The position numbers and the translations under genes are program-made. A stretch of 64,000 bases of DNA from Prostheceraeus crozeri (taxonomy: Eukaryota; Platyhelminthes; Polycladida; Euryleptidae), in assembly GCA_907163375.1 (NCBI GenBank), contig CAJQUW010005783.1:119114-183113 (forward strand). Reading direction: 5' to 3'. Every line of letters begins with the position of its first letter. Position 1 is the first letter of the stretch. The notes below the pieces were generated by a model. It had not been told where the DNA came from and made no database searches. It worked only from the letters and a program-made list of their open reading frames with translations. Positions 1 to 8,378 of this stretch are shown here, one piece after another.

Positions 1-1
1 A

Positions 2-420
2 CGTCAAACTATGAACAGGCCGACAAATTCAACGTTTTTTCAGCAACCGTTCTATCGGTCACAAGCGGGTTTAATTAATGCGCCATCGAACGTTCAGCCC
101 GCAGTTCCGCAAGTAAGACCAATTTTGGGTCCTGATACAACGGTATCTCGGTCAACACTCCCAAGGGAATCGAGGTTGCCTGTTGTCGAGCAACCCACCA
201 GTTATGAAAACACGGCTCAAAAATTGACTGGATTTCCGGGACAAAATACTACGTATACTGGGTTGCCGATGCATTGGCATCGAGCTGTCAGCCATAGCAA
301 AATAGGCCCACTGATGCTTTGCAGCCTACTTTAACTGCTCGGCAGGGTCCATGTTATAATTGTGGACAGTATGGACACTTAGCTCGTAATTGTCCTCAGG
401 GAAACGAGCAGCGGCGATAG
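2..420 (+). pseudogene. gag: gag C-terminus with one CCHC zinc knuckle, frameshifted
   Basis: The upstream part is a proline-, glutamine- and serine-rich linker read in frame 2. The downstream part is read in frame 1 and ends at a TAG at 418. It contains one retroviral-type zinc knuckle, CX2CX4HX4C, beginning CYNC and ending in the cysteine at 391-393, which in this family binds packaged RNA. The two frames meet near 290-320, so one indel has probably broken gag. The start of gag is outside the window. The protease ORF begins before the gag stop and overlaps it in the -1 frame, as expected for gag-pro frameshifting, but I see no convincing slippery heptamer. Confidence 0.8.
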
Positions 421-1088
421 ATACGTCCCGGCCTCTCGCCGGCTCTCGTTTGAAACGGGACTCAGCAAATATAGCAGAAATTCTTGTTGGTGACCAGATA
501 GTTAAAGCTCTGGTTGATACCGGGGCAGATGTGTCGGTATGTAATAGTATATTAGTGCATGATCAGCATATTATCCCGATTCCTAATGTGTCCTGTATTC
601 AAACTGCAAATGGCGAAAAACTTCATATTTTGGGAACTACTGTCATTTATTTTCAGATAGGAATTTGCACAGTATATCACACTTTTTTTGTTTCTGCCAA
701 TCTATCCACTAACATGGTTTTAGGAATGGATTTCCTAGGTGATTATGACGGTGACGTGGACGTGAGCACTAAAACCTTGCATTTACCTCGACTGGGTGTT
801 CAAGTACCTCTTCGCGAACGTCGTACTACGAACACTGTGCTTTTTAAAATCGCTATCAATAATACAGTTGTTCTTCAGCCGCACTCAGAACAGCTGCTTT
901 CAGCAAGAATTTTGATGAAAGGAAAGTGTCCAGAACCGTTAACGGGTATGGTCATGCCCAGTTCAGAGACGGACGATCTTGGCGTGTTTGTTCTGCCGAC
1001 AATTTCGACCGTTAAGAAAAAGGAAGTCACCATATCTGTTTGCAACAACTCTTTGCAACATGTTACTCTAAAGAAAATACAGCAGTAG
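390..1088 (+). CDS. pro: retropepsin-type aspartic protease of the TatD-bearing Ty3 element
   Basis: The 232-residue frame contains the active-site motif LVDTGAD followed by a hydrophobic run, and a later G-M-D-F-L motif in the position of the retropepsin flap/C-terminal hydrophobic segment. The enzyme would dimerise and cut the gag-pol polyprotein. The ATG used here is arbitrary; synthesis most likely depends on frameshifting from gag, whose frame overlaps by about 30 bases. The ORF stops just after the RT frame opens, with a 49-base overlap in the -1 direction. It is unclear whether that junction is a programmed shift or a lost base. The residues after the protease core are the usual linker to RT. 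Confidence 0.85.
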   Translation: MSSGKRAAAIDTSRPLAGSRLKRDSANIAEILVGDQIVKALVDTGADVSVCNSILVHDQHIIPIPNVSCIQTANGEKLHILGTTVIYFQIGICTVYHTFFVSANLSTNMVLGMDFLGDYDGDVDVSTKTLHLPRLGVQVPLRERRTTNTVLFKIAINNTVVLQPHSEQLLSARILMKGKCPEPLTGMVMPSSETDDLGVFVLPTISTVKKKEVTISVCNNSLQHVTLKKIQQ

Positions 1089-3397
1089 CCAATTTCGAAT
1101 TGATTTCCGCAATGTATGATAGCGTAAATTATATTCAAGACGTTTTTCCAAGTGATGTTGCAGCTCAAGTAAATCATGTGACTCTTGAGTCGCAATCAGA
1201 GGAGCAGTCTTCCGAATTAACTGCTCAAGAACGTCAAGAATTGGATAGCATACTTAAATCGTATGCTGACGTGTTTATGGCAGAAGGAAAGCCATTAGGT
1301 AGGGCAGTGAACGCTCAGCATTTTATAAATACTGGGGATCACCCTCCTATTCGTCAACCTTGTCGACGGGTTCCACCCTCTCAGAAGTTAGAAGTTAGCC
1401 GCCAAATACAGGAAATGTTGGATCAAGGCGTTGTTTCACATAGTAGTAGTCCCTGGGCTAGTCCCATCGTTCTTGTCCAGAAGAAAGACGGGACTTTGAG
1501 ATTTTGTGTTGATTTTCGAAAATTGAATCAATGTTGCCGATACGATAGCTATCCCTTGCCCAGGGTCGATGATGCTTTGGATTCTATGGGAGGGGCTCAA
1601 TACTTTTCGGTACTTGATTTGAAGTCTGGTTATTGGCAGATTCCCTTGGCGGAGGAGGATAAAGCAAAGTCTGCATTTGTTTGTCCACAGGGTCTTTATG
1701 AGTTCAATGTTCTTCCATTCGGTCTGGCGTCAGCTCCTCCCACTTTTCAGCGCATGATGGACGAGAAGTTGAGAGGGTTAATTGGAGAAATTTGTTTAGT
1801 CTACCTTGACGATATTATTATTTTTAGTCGTAGTTGGCAAGATCATTTGTGTGATATTCAATTGGTATTAGACAGACTGCGACTTGCTAATCTGCAACTC
1901 AATACTAAAAAGTGCCAATGGGGACTTAGCTCTGTCAAGTATCTTGGTCACATCGTGACGTCTCAAGGTATTAAGACTGATCCTGAAAAGACAAACAGAG
2001 TTAAAGAATGGCCGACGCCAGCAACTGCTAAGCAAGTACGAGAATTTTTAGGTTTAGCGTCTTATTATCGCAGATTTGTGCAAGACTTTGCGAGATTAGC
2101 TAAACCGTTGCACGAATTAACTAACAAAGACAATACTTTTGTGTGGACTGATCGTTGTCAGGAAGCGTTTGACTCTCTTAAACGCTGTTTAACATCCACT
2201 CCGATTTTAACCATGCCAGATTTCACTGAGGCTGGTGGTGCTTTCATTCTTGATACTGATGCCTCTGGCTACGCCATAGGTGCTGTCCTCTCACAAGTAC
2301 AGCATGATGGAAAGGAAAGGGTTATTGCGTATGCAAGCAAAACTTTGAATCGAGCTCAAACTTCCTACGCCCCTACGAAAAGGGAGATGCTTGCCCTAGT
2401 AACATTCATCGACCACTTTCACGTATACTTGACGGGTAAAAAGTTTTTAGCACGAACAGATCACAAAGCACTTGAATGGTTGAAATGCTTCAAAGAGCCT
2501 AGAGGGATGCTTGCGCGCTGGTTGCAAATTTTGGAAGAATTTGATTTCGATTGCTTATACCGCGCCGGAACCTCGCACAAAAACGCAGATGCTCTCTCTC
2601 GCTTGACTAATGCGCCAGACGAAGGGACGTCAGACCCTCCGAATCGCATGGATGGTGATGATGTTGTTATTTTTAGTCTATGGTCCCCAGGGGCTGGGGT
2701 AGATGAAATGAAACGCAAGACTTCGGCTGATCAAGACTTGGCGCAAATTCTGTTCTGGAAAACTCGTTTATCATCTTCCGACAAGCCATCTCCTAGACAA
2801 CTGGAAACATGCTCACAGGAAATAAAGAACATTGTTCGATTTTGGGAATTTCTTGTTGTGGAAGATGGTCTCTTATATCGGTTAGATGGCGATAAGAAAA
2901 AAATAATTCCACCAAAAGACGAGCGAATGGCTATTATCAACCAATGTCACTCAGGGATGGGCAATTCTCATTTGGGCCGTGATAAAACTTACCACAAACT
3001 GCGAGCAAGGTTCTGGTGGCCAGACATGAGACATGATACCACGACGTGTTTGAACAGATGTGAGGTATGCGTTACCTTTAAGGGGCCTATTCCAAAACTG
3101 CGACATCCCATGATGCCAATCGTAGTCGGAAGACCAATGGAATGTGTTGAAGTTGATCTCATAGGTCCACTGCGTAAGACTAAGAGAGGCAATCGTTACG
3201 TCTTGACTATGGTTGACTTATTTTCAAAATGGGCTGAGGCAATTCCCCTTCCTAACAAGGAAACGTCTACGGTAGCTGGGGCATTCCTTAGAGAATGGGT
3301 TTGCCGTCATGGAGTCCCTGATAGAATTCATTCTGATAAGGGACAGAATTTGAATCAAAAATTTTTCGAGAATTGTGTAATCTTTTGGGTTCCATAA
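1040..3397 (+). CDS. pol: RT, RNase H and N-terminal half of integrase
   Basis: Reverse transcriptase occupies roughly residues 110-330: it has the conserved D in the VLDLKSGYWQ block and the catalytic YLDD at about 255-258. RNase H follows, with TDAS near residue 405, a conserved E in KREML and a TDHKAL motif. The integrase HHCC zinc domain lies at about 634-678. The first two catalytic aspartates of the DDE triad are seen in VDLIGP and in HSDKG. The frame is then lost: downstream conserved integrase sequence continues in the next frame, consistent with a one-base deletion near 3372. All motifs upstream of the break look intact. The product would copy element RNA into DNA and insert it. Confidence 0.92.
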   Translation: MQQLFATCYSKENTAVANFELISAMYDSVNYIQDVFPSDVAAQVNHVTLESQSEEQSSELTAQERQELDSILKSYADVFMAEGKPLGRAVNAQHFINTGDHPPIRQPCRRVPPSQKLEVSRQIQEMLDQGVVSHSSSPWASPIVLVQKKDGTLRFCVDFRKLNQCCRYDSYPLPRVDDALDSMGGAQYFSVLDLKSGYWQIPLAEEDKAKSAFVCPQGLYEFNVLPFGLASAPPTFQRMMDEKLRGLIGEICLVYLDDIIIFSRSWQDHLCDIQLVLDRLRLANLQLNTKKCQWGLSSVKYLGHIVTSQGIKTDPEKTNRVKEWPTPATAKQVREFLGLASYYRRFVQDFARLAKPLHELTNKDNTFVWTDRCQEAFDSLKRCLTSTPILTMPDFTEAGGAFILDTDASGYAIGAVLSQVQHDGKERVIAYASKTLNRAQTSYAPTKREMLALVTFIDHFHVYLTGKKFLARTDHKALEWLKCFKEPRGMLARWLQILEEFDFDCLYRAGTSHKNADALSRLTNAPDEGTSDPPNRMDGDDVVIFSLWSPGAGVDEMKRKTSADQDLAQILFWKTRLSSSDKPSPRQLETCSQEIKNIVRFWEFLVVEDGLLYRLDGDKKKIIPPKDERMAIINQCHSGMGNSHLGRDKTYHKLRARFWWPDMRHDTTTCLNRCEVCVTFKGPIPKLRHPMMPIVVGRPMECVEVDLIGPLRKTKRGNRYVLTMVDLFSKWAEAIPLPNKETSTVAGAFLREWVCRHGVPDRIHSDKGQNLNQKFFENCVIFWVP

Positions 3398-5781
3398 AGT
3401 CACGTACCACTGCATATCATCCTCAAGGGAACGGAGGGGTTGAGCGTTTCAATCGAACGTTGAAGCAATTAATGTTGTCCCATGCGGATGTAGAGAGAGA
3501 GGAATGGGATCTGACACTGTCCTACTGCCTTTGGGCTTATAGGTCCAGTACACACATCACAACAGGGTTCTCTCCTGCGGCCGTCACTTATGGGCGAGAA
3601 ATGAGAATGCCCGTCGATTTCGAACTGGATCTAGACACTGTTGTCGAACGAGAAACCTCCGACTATATCTATGAACTGCAAGAGCAGCTTGTGCAGACGT
3701 GGGAGACGGTGAAAAAATGTGCGGTAGTCGAGCAGGAACGCCAAAAGGAAAGCTATGACAGAAAGACTACAAGTACTTGCAAATACCAGATGGGTGACTT
3801 GGTAATGTATTTCAAAACTGCTGTCCCAAGGGACAAACAAAAGAAATTTTTCAGACCTTGGGTAGGTCCCTGGATCGTGGAAAGACGATTCTCAGATAGT
3901 ACCTACCAGATCAGAGATATTGGCGGCAGGAAAACTTTAGTTACTCATGTTGATAGGTTAAAGAAATTCCCATGTTCACCTCCTATCTCCCAGCAACGGG
4001 TTGGGGAGGTGGAAAGAGGAGAATTACCTACACGATTGTCTGCAGATATCGAAGTAGAAAGTAATGCGACAGATGAGACGGCACAGATGATTTGCGATTC
4101 GGACTTGGATGGGGACATAGAAAGTAATGTAACAGAAGACACAGTAGAAATGATACAAGACTCTGATCCTGATGCGGGAATTAACAGCACCAGTAGTGAC
4201 ACTGTCGAAATGATGGACGATGACATGTGTGAAATCGAGATCAATCATATTTCTTTACAGATGGCAACTGCTGCTGTACCAGAAGATGGTAAGACTACCA
4301 GAGACCAAGTAATAACATTTTTGTTAGCAGGACGGGCTTTGCCCGAATGTCCTGCCGGCTGGAACCGTAAAATGAAAGACAGATGTCTTTCCCGAGCAGT
4401 CGTCCAGGCGGCTCTCATAGCGCCGACTGAACAGCAGTCAGCCCTGCAGGACAGGGTGCGCGAAATATGCTCCAGCTGGTCAGTTCCTCATCACCAGTTT
4501 ATGAAGTGCGCCATGCGTATGGGGGATTTGCCGGAGGATACCGGTGATCTCCATCCCAATCGACGGCGGCATGTCCGCAAATTAAAAGGGCAGCAAAAGG
4601 CCCTGCGCTCGGGGAGGGATTCTGACTCTCAGGTGGGGCAGCTGGACGACGCCGTCCTGGTCGTCAGCGCAGAGGAGTCGCGTGGGGTTATCGACCCGTT
4701 GGCTCGGGAGGACCTCCCAGTAGTGATAGGGAATCCAATTCCCACAGTCGCTAGGGGGGTTCGACTAGGTCCGGTTGGTGCTCCGCGTGATGACGACGTG
4801 CGACTGCCAATCATCATAGAGGATCCTCCTCAGCTGGTTGGGCAGGCTGAACCCCTCGGGGCCGGTCTACCTATAGACGCTGAAGAGGATCGTCCTGATA
4901 TGATGGCTCGAGGCGATCCGGGGGGCGAAGTTGAGCGCCCAGCTCCTGAGGGTTTGGAAATGCCCGAACTACTGTTACCATCAGGCCCAACCGTTTGGCG
5001 AGGTGACTCCCATATTCATTTGTTCGACAGCTGTCGCGCTGCTGGCCTTGCGGGGCATTTGGATGACATGGTGGACGCCATCAACGCCATGTCATGTATA
5101 GTAGATATACGGGACAAAGTTTCTGTCTGGGACGAGTCGGACTTCCAGGATGATTTCCCTAATGTCCGCATCGTCATGGCTTTTGGGTTGCACCCACGTC
5201 ATGCTGGAGATTGGTCTCCATCTCTGGAGGCAAGGCTCCGTAGACGTGTGAACTCCAGCCTAAACGTCAGGGCGATCGGAGAGACGGGAATTGATCTCAA
5301 GTGGAACGTCCCAATGGAGGCCCAACGTCGGTGTCTGGCTGACCAGGCACAGCTCGCTTACGAGCTTTCACTTCCTCTCATCCTTCACTGCAGGGAGAGG
5401 GAGTGGGGGGAAGTAGCTGCCCACAACATCTTGGCAGAGGAGCTGCTGCGGAATGTCAGCGCCGCTCAGATCATCGTCCTCCACTGCACGTATGTTGACC
5501 GCCAAATAGTGCGCTCACTGGCGGATCTCTTTCGTAATCTCTATTTCAGTATTGCTCCGATTCTCGTAAACGGAATGGGTCACCGAGACTGTGCCAAGAG
5601 TCAAACCGTTCGGGCCATTCCGCTGGAAAGGATGCTGGTGGAGACCGATGCCCCACATCTGGCAAGAGTTCCTACGGCCACCGATCGAGTTATAACTAAA
5701 ATCGCCATGCGTAGAGACATCAACGAAGAGCATCTCCGCAACATTTTAGAAGCCAATTTCAATCGAGCATTCCGACCGTAG
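3373..5781 (+). CDS. integrase C-terminal half fused to acidic repeats and a TatD-type nuclease
   Basis: The 802-residue frame begins within integrase. It carries the third catalytic acid in NGGVERFNRT, the rest of the core, and a GPY/F module (FRPWVGPW) near residues 155-165. An acidic segment (about 220-290) holds three degenerate copies of a block ending in a D-T-V-E-M-like motif. Residues about 300-415 form a basic, Trp/Cys-containing segment I do not recognise, followed by a Pro/Asp-rich linker. From about 540 to the end is a complete TatD family TIM-barrel hydrolase: HIH in DSHIHL, E in IGETGID, H in LILHCRE, H in VLHCTY and D in VETDAPHL are all present. TatD proteins are metal-dependent DNases/3'-5' exonucleases of about 260 residues, matching this length. 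There is no stop between integrase and TatD, so they form one reading frame, though the frame is cut from RT by the upstream frameshift. Confidence 0.93.
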   Translation: MCNLLGSIKSRTTAYHPQGNGGVERFNRTLKQLMLSHADVEREEWDLTLSYCLWAYRSSTHITTGFSPAAVTYGREMRMPVDFELDLDTVVERETSDYIYELQEQLVQTWETVKKCAVVEQERQKESYDRKTTSTCKYQMGDLVMYFKTAVPRDKQKKFFRPWVGPWIVERRFSDSTYQIRDIGGRKTLVTHVDRLKKFPCSPPISQQRVGEVERGELPTRLSADIEVESNATDETAQMICDSDLDGDIESNVTEDTVEMIQDSDPDAGINSTSSDTVEMMDDDMCEIEINHISLQMATAAVPEDGKTTRDQVITFLLAGRALPECPAGWNRKMKDRCLSRAVVQAALIAPTEQQSALQDRVREICSSWSVPHHQFMKCAMRMGDLPEDTGDLHPNRRRHVRKLKGQQKALRSGRDSDSQVGQLDDAVLVVSAEESRGVIDPLAREDLPVVIGNPIPTVARGVRLGPVGAPRDDDVRLPIIIEDPPQLVGQAEPLGAGLPIDAEEDRPDMMARGDPGGEVERPAPEGLEMPELLLPSGPTVWRGDSHIHLFDSCRAAGLAGHLDDMVDAINAMSCIVDIRDKVSVWDESDFQDDFPNVRIVMAFGLHPRHAGDWSPSLEARLRRRVNSSLNVRAIGETGIDLKWNVPMEAQRRCLADQAQLAYELSLPLILHCREREWGEVAAHNILAEELLRNVSAAQIIVLHCTYVDRQIVRSLADLFRNLYFSIAPILVNGMGHRDCAKSQTVRAIPLERMLVETDAPHLARVPTATDRVITKIAMRRDINEEHLRNILEANFNRAFRP

Positions 5782-5803
5782 AATCGAGGACGATTCTATT
5801 TGT

Positions 5804-5814
5804 AAGGGGGGGAG
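5804..5814 (+). promoter_or_regulatory. polypurine tract before the 3' LTR
   Basis: An uninterrupted purine run with seven consecutive G lies after the stop codon of the TatD-bearing ORF and 3 bases before the TG of the LTR. This is where plus-strand DNA synthesis is primed in LTR elements. Confidence 0.75.
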
Positions 5815-5817
5815 TAA

Positions 5818-6973
5818 TGTAACAGGGTTGCTTATTTGTTTATATGTAGTAAAATTATAACTAGTACTTAACGTAAATATTTTAATTATAGGTGTTGGTA
5901 TTTTCACTATTGATGTGAAGAACTAAATTGTATATAGGTATTGCTCACAAATCTGGGAGCATTGGCGCAATTTTCTGGTGAAGGGTTGTAAAGTTATATC
6001 ACATTCAAGTGATAATTGAGGATTTCACGGAAATGTATATATTGTATATAATTGTAAGGTGTTGGTGGCTTCCGATTTATGGGGTTTTGGGTGGTTTCTG
6101 GGTAAAAGTATAGGCAAACATAAGATAAACATGAATTAAGTATTCCTGGTGTTAGAATGTACCATTTTATTATAAATGCAATGAGTAAAGCCCACGGCGG
6201 CTAGCGTGCGCGGTCAACCAAAAACGTTGCTCTCTTAAAATTATACGGCTGATGGTAAGTCACTGCTCTCAACTGAACTAAGAAGTTTTAGGCAAGTGGC
6301 GTAGGTTTATGACATAGGTTTATGATATTTCCTTTGCGGCTAATTAATTAATCGTAAGCAGCATTATAACTTTGCCGTCGCATCTGCGGGTTACGATATA
6401 TGTAAGAAGTTAGCAAGACTTAATTTCAGCTGAATTAGGAGGTTGGGGTTTTATGATACTTCTATTTCAGCTTATTAACTGCTACCCACAACCGTTATAA
6501 CGTACCTGGGTAATACCCACAGATTCATTCGAGTTAGGGTATTACCTATAATACCTAGTAACTGGTAGGGCAGGGTTAATAACTAACCAGGCGCATCTTC
6601 GAGTGACGTTCGCGTGGCTGCTCCGGTGCTCGTCCACATCATAAAGGATTCGACGTGGTTAACTTGGAATAACCGGATCGTGATACGGAGACTGGTAGGT
6701 TTCTTACTGTAGTAATCAATTGGATTAAGGGTCTCTCATAGCTCGGTCTGTTACATATGGCTACTGGATAGGTTAAGTCGGCAAATAGTTGGTCGCATCT
6801 ATTACACCGGCTATCTGGTGCAACAATCTTACATTTTTGTTGTCGTGTGTAGCTGCTGAGAAATTTCTGACTCCAAATCCCTCAATAAAATAAATGTTTG
6901 TCTTGATTTGTTTATTTGTCTTGCTTCACCTTTCTTGGTCCTGCTTTGCATCCTACAGGCACGCGTGTGAACA
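5818..6973 (+). repeat. 3' LTR of the TatD-bearing Ty3 element (bounds inferred)
   Basis: The inferred LTR starts TGTAACAG directly after the polypurine tract and ends in ...GAACA, giving TG...CA termini and about 1156 bp. An AATAAA signal at 6884 followed by T-rich sequence suits the R/U5 end. The 5' LTR is outside the window, so the right boundary rests on termini and polyadenylation signals only. Confidence 0.6.
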
Positions 6974-8139
6974 GGGGACTAGGAAGGCTCAGCCCGCCTA
7001 ATCTTCAGCCAGACACATTGATCTCGGACTTCTGATTGCACATGAATGATATAGAACTACATATAGATGAGTTGGCAGTGGATGCCAGTGCAACTATCGC
7101 TTACACTTATCTAAGTCATGAATACCTTTAGAATGTTCAAGTTGTCATGATCCCATCATATTTTAGGAAATCCAATACACATGTCAGACTCTTTTTGCAT
7201 GCATAAGATACTGTGATCGATTTCTACCACCATGACAACTAGATCATTACATTCTAAGAACATCTCCACGACAACTTCGCAAGCCGGGTCGAACAGAGAA
7301 ATTCGATTTGTGCCTCGAAACAACCCTCAGATACATGTCTACTAAGACAGAGATTCGAACAATCAGGCATGATGATTGCAGCAATCCTCGAAGCCTAGTT
7401 CGTCAATACAAGAGGCTTCGGTTTTCTTTTGAAATAATATCTCCGTGGATGAATTTCAGCGATGGAGCTGCGATTATATTTAACACTTCTGAAATCATTC
7501 TTTACATTTGGATAGACATTCCAAATGTAATTGGGAAATCGGTGACAAAGTAAAAAGTTATAGCATGATGGGGTGTATATCAGTGATGAAACTGGTTCAA
7601 AGGCACCATTCAGTGACCCACTCAATGACTCGGGTTCTTTTTGGGTTCTTATGCTTTTGTGGTCATACAGCAAGGTTGTAGCTCAATTGTGGTCGAAGTG
7701 AATAATCCGTTAACCTATACTAAGTCTATTACTGGGCGACTGGAAATGCAATTAGTCATTGTTCAATGGCGAAAGACAAGTAAGGATTCAGTGCAAGTCG
7801 CTTGTTGCTGTCGCTTGGATTATCACTAGCCGACACAGCTCTGAAAGAGGCGCCATGAGGCTATGATGTAAATTCACTGATAATTTTTCAGGAAATAAGT
7901 AACTATTAATGGAATGATTCTCCAATATTTAGTATAGTTTAAAATTGAAATATTACAGATGAAGCTCTTATTTGCTGTATCACAGGAATTCTATGCGCAT
8001 GTGATCGAGTTTGATGATTCGTGCTATCAGTATTTAAAATTTTTTCGCGGTTGCGCGGTACGGTAGTGGCGAAAAATGAAAGTGAGGAACAATTCGAAAG
8101 CACTTCCGCAAATTTTGGAAAGTTGAATTTTATGTGCAA
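6974..8139. other. intergenic stretch, nothing recognised
   Basis: Only short, overlapping frames on both strands without recognisable motifs. No terminal repeats or RNA genes seen. Confidence 0.6.
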
Positions 8140-8144
8140 CTTAT

Positions 8145-8350
8145 TGTTCTATTGTAGATTTGTATATAGCCAACTCGTAAGACAGAACAACCACTTGTGA
8201 GCGCAGTCAGGCGCAGTGTGTTTTTTATTTAAACTCACACCGTATATATTGCATGAATAGAGAGATACATTCCTATTCTCAATCATGACATTTTATAGCT
8301 ACTTATTATGTATTGAGTAGCTGCTTACTATAGAATCTTACTATATAGCA
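8145..8350 (-). repeat. 3' LTR of element 2
   Basis: In the element sense it starts TGCTATATAG and ends AATAGAACA. It pairs with the repeat at 12495-12700 with about four substitutions. The upstream flank pentamer is CTTAT. Confidence 0.93.
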
Positions 8351-8352
8351 CA

Positions 8353-8378
8353 GCAATATACATCATCTCCCTTTCTCA
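8353..8378 (-). promoter_or_regulatory. polypurine tract of element 2
   Basis: Read on the minus strand, a purine-rich run GAGAAAGGGAGATGATG lies a short distance before the 3' LTR and just after the pol stop. It is somewhat further from the LTR than usual. Confidence 0.5.

Larger units (their letters stand above)
1..6973 (+). mobile_element. Ty3-type LTR retrotransposon carrying a TatD nuclease domain, 3' part
   Basis: The order gag zinc knuckle, aspartic protease, RT, RNase H, integrase with GPY/F module, polypurine tract and LTR is that of Ty3 (Metaviridae-type) elements. The 5' LTR, primer-binding site and most of gag lie before the window, so no target duplication can be tested. Reading frames change at about 300 (inside gag), between gag and protease, between protease and RT, and inside integrase at about 3372. 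At least the gag and integrase changes look like decay by single-base indels. After integrase the last ORF continues in frame into a TatD-type nuclease. GC content rises visibly from about 4300 to the end of that ORF, suggesting captured sequence. Confidence 0.93.

Noticed and set aside
1074..1090. Programmed -1 site at the protease/RT overlap
   Set aside because: The run AAAGAAAAT does not form an X-XXY-YYZ heptamer in the protease frame; a lost base is simpler.
7308..7829. Overlapping frames of 60-90 codons on both strands after the first LTR
   Set aside because: No motif, no codon bias visible and no splice signals; frames of this length are expected by chance.
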